From the NCBI GenBank assembly GCA_022775045.1, contig JALFLB010000047.1, positions 1 to 53,998 of the forward strand: a stretch of 53,998 nt of DNA, read 5' to 3'. Origin of the DNA: Agathobacter sp. (lineage in GTDB: Bacteria; Bacillota; Clostridia; Lachnospirales; Lachnospiraceae). The position numbers were made by a program, and so were the translations under genes. Under the pieces are notes generated by a model. The model was given only the letters and a program-made list of their open reading frames with translations. It had not been told where the DNA came from and ran no database searches. Shown one piece after another: positions 53,406 through 53,998 of this stretch (its first letter is position 1; every line of letters begins with the position of its first letter).

Positions 53406-53690
53406 ATGTTGAATATGAACCTTCAGTTTTTTGCTCACAAAAAGGGAGTTGGTTCTACAAAGAACGGTCGTGATTCCGAGTCTAAGAGATTAGGCGCAAA
53501 GAGAGCAGACGGACAATTCGTAAAGGCTGGTAATATTCTCTACAGACAGCGTGGTACTAAGATTCGCCCAGGTGTGAATGTAGGTATCGGCGGAGATGAT
53601 ACATTATTTGCTAAGGTTGATGGTGTATTAAGATTCGAGAGAGTAGGAAGAGACAAGAAGCAGGCTTCTGTTTATCCGGTAAACGAATAA
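53406..53690 (+). CDS. rpmA: 50S ribosomal protein L27, with cleaved N-terminal extension
   Basis: A 94-residue large-subunit protein near the peptidyl transferase centre. The N-terminus [20 protein letters not shown] carries the extension removed by Prp, with the expected cut between Phe9 and Ala10. The rest ([40 protein letters not shown]) is typical. Start after AAGGAGGTG. A terminator follows. Confidence 0.98.
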   Translation: MLNMNLQFFAHKKGVGSTKNGRDSESKRLGAKRADGQFVKAGNILYRQRGTKIRPGVNVGIGGDDTLFAKVDGVLRFERVGRDKKQASVYPVNE

Positions 53691-53698
53691 GATTGATG

Positions 53699-53998
<300 letters not shown>

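Overview
The window looks like chromosomal DNA from an anaerobic, endospore-forming member of the Lachnospiraceae (Clostridia, Bacillota). The main signs are a complete Rnf operon in the clostridial order C-D-G-E-A-B, sporulation genes (an alpha/beta-type spore protein, a GerW/YtfJ-family protein, a YlbJ-like protein), rsmD-coaD-ylbJ-like synteny, L27 with the processed N-terminus plus its Prp protease, RqcH, RecU, and low-GC AGGAGG-type ribosome binding sites. An orphan cheR suggests a motile relative, but the genus cannot be fixed from this sequence. Almost all of the window is densely packed core genome. I see no insertion sequence, prophage, CRISPR array, rRNA or tRNA, and no stretch over 300 bases without a gene.

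Layout. 1-2579: 3' end of ispH, an S1-domain protein and cheR. 2612-10069: a YprB-like exonuclease diverges from rnfCDGEAB, and a lipoprotein ApbE flavin transferase converges on rnfB. The Rnf pump (ferredoxin:NAD+ oxidoreductase) and the enzyme that attaches FMN to RnfD and RnfG therefore form one module. 10243-17096: a run of overlapping genes, proB, DUF896, 5-formyl-THF cycloligase, proA, miaB, a NusG-II protein, a Gx-type transporter, ruvA and ruvB. 17104-18163: a membrane diguanylate cyclase gene broken by one extra G in a G8 run exactly at the GGEEF codons. 18229-26079: zapA, a U32-family protein, a SEDS/PBP pair, a Nudix hydrolase, a conserved unknown, DUF2953, gerW and a 46-residue membrane peptide.

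26123-38371: rpmB (minus), asp23-fakA-recG, the minus-strand SASP gene and rqcH, then yicC-gmk-rpoZ-rimO-pgsA-rsmD-coaD and a coiled-coil protein. 38339-43632: a YlbJ-like gene (minus), rsuA, a YgiQ radical SAM gene, an RluA-family synthase and recU. 43728-48772: a his operon hisZ-G-D-B plus a three-domain protein whose N-terminal HisA/HisF-like barrel has lost both catalytic aspartates ahead of an intact HisI-HisE. 48784-53998: two linked radical-SAM-associated genes, a short RNase E/G, then an L21-leader-like region, rplU, prp, rpmA and the start of obgE.

The most interesting points are the G8 frameshift in the diguanylate cyclase, the dead HisA/F barrel fused to HisIE, a four-cysteine tail on RnfE, the cluster of palindromes in front of rnfC, the Rnf/ApbE coupling, and a small block of poorly known genes around gerW. 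I found no clear candidate for a wholly new multi-gene system.
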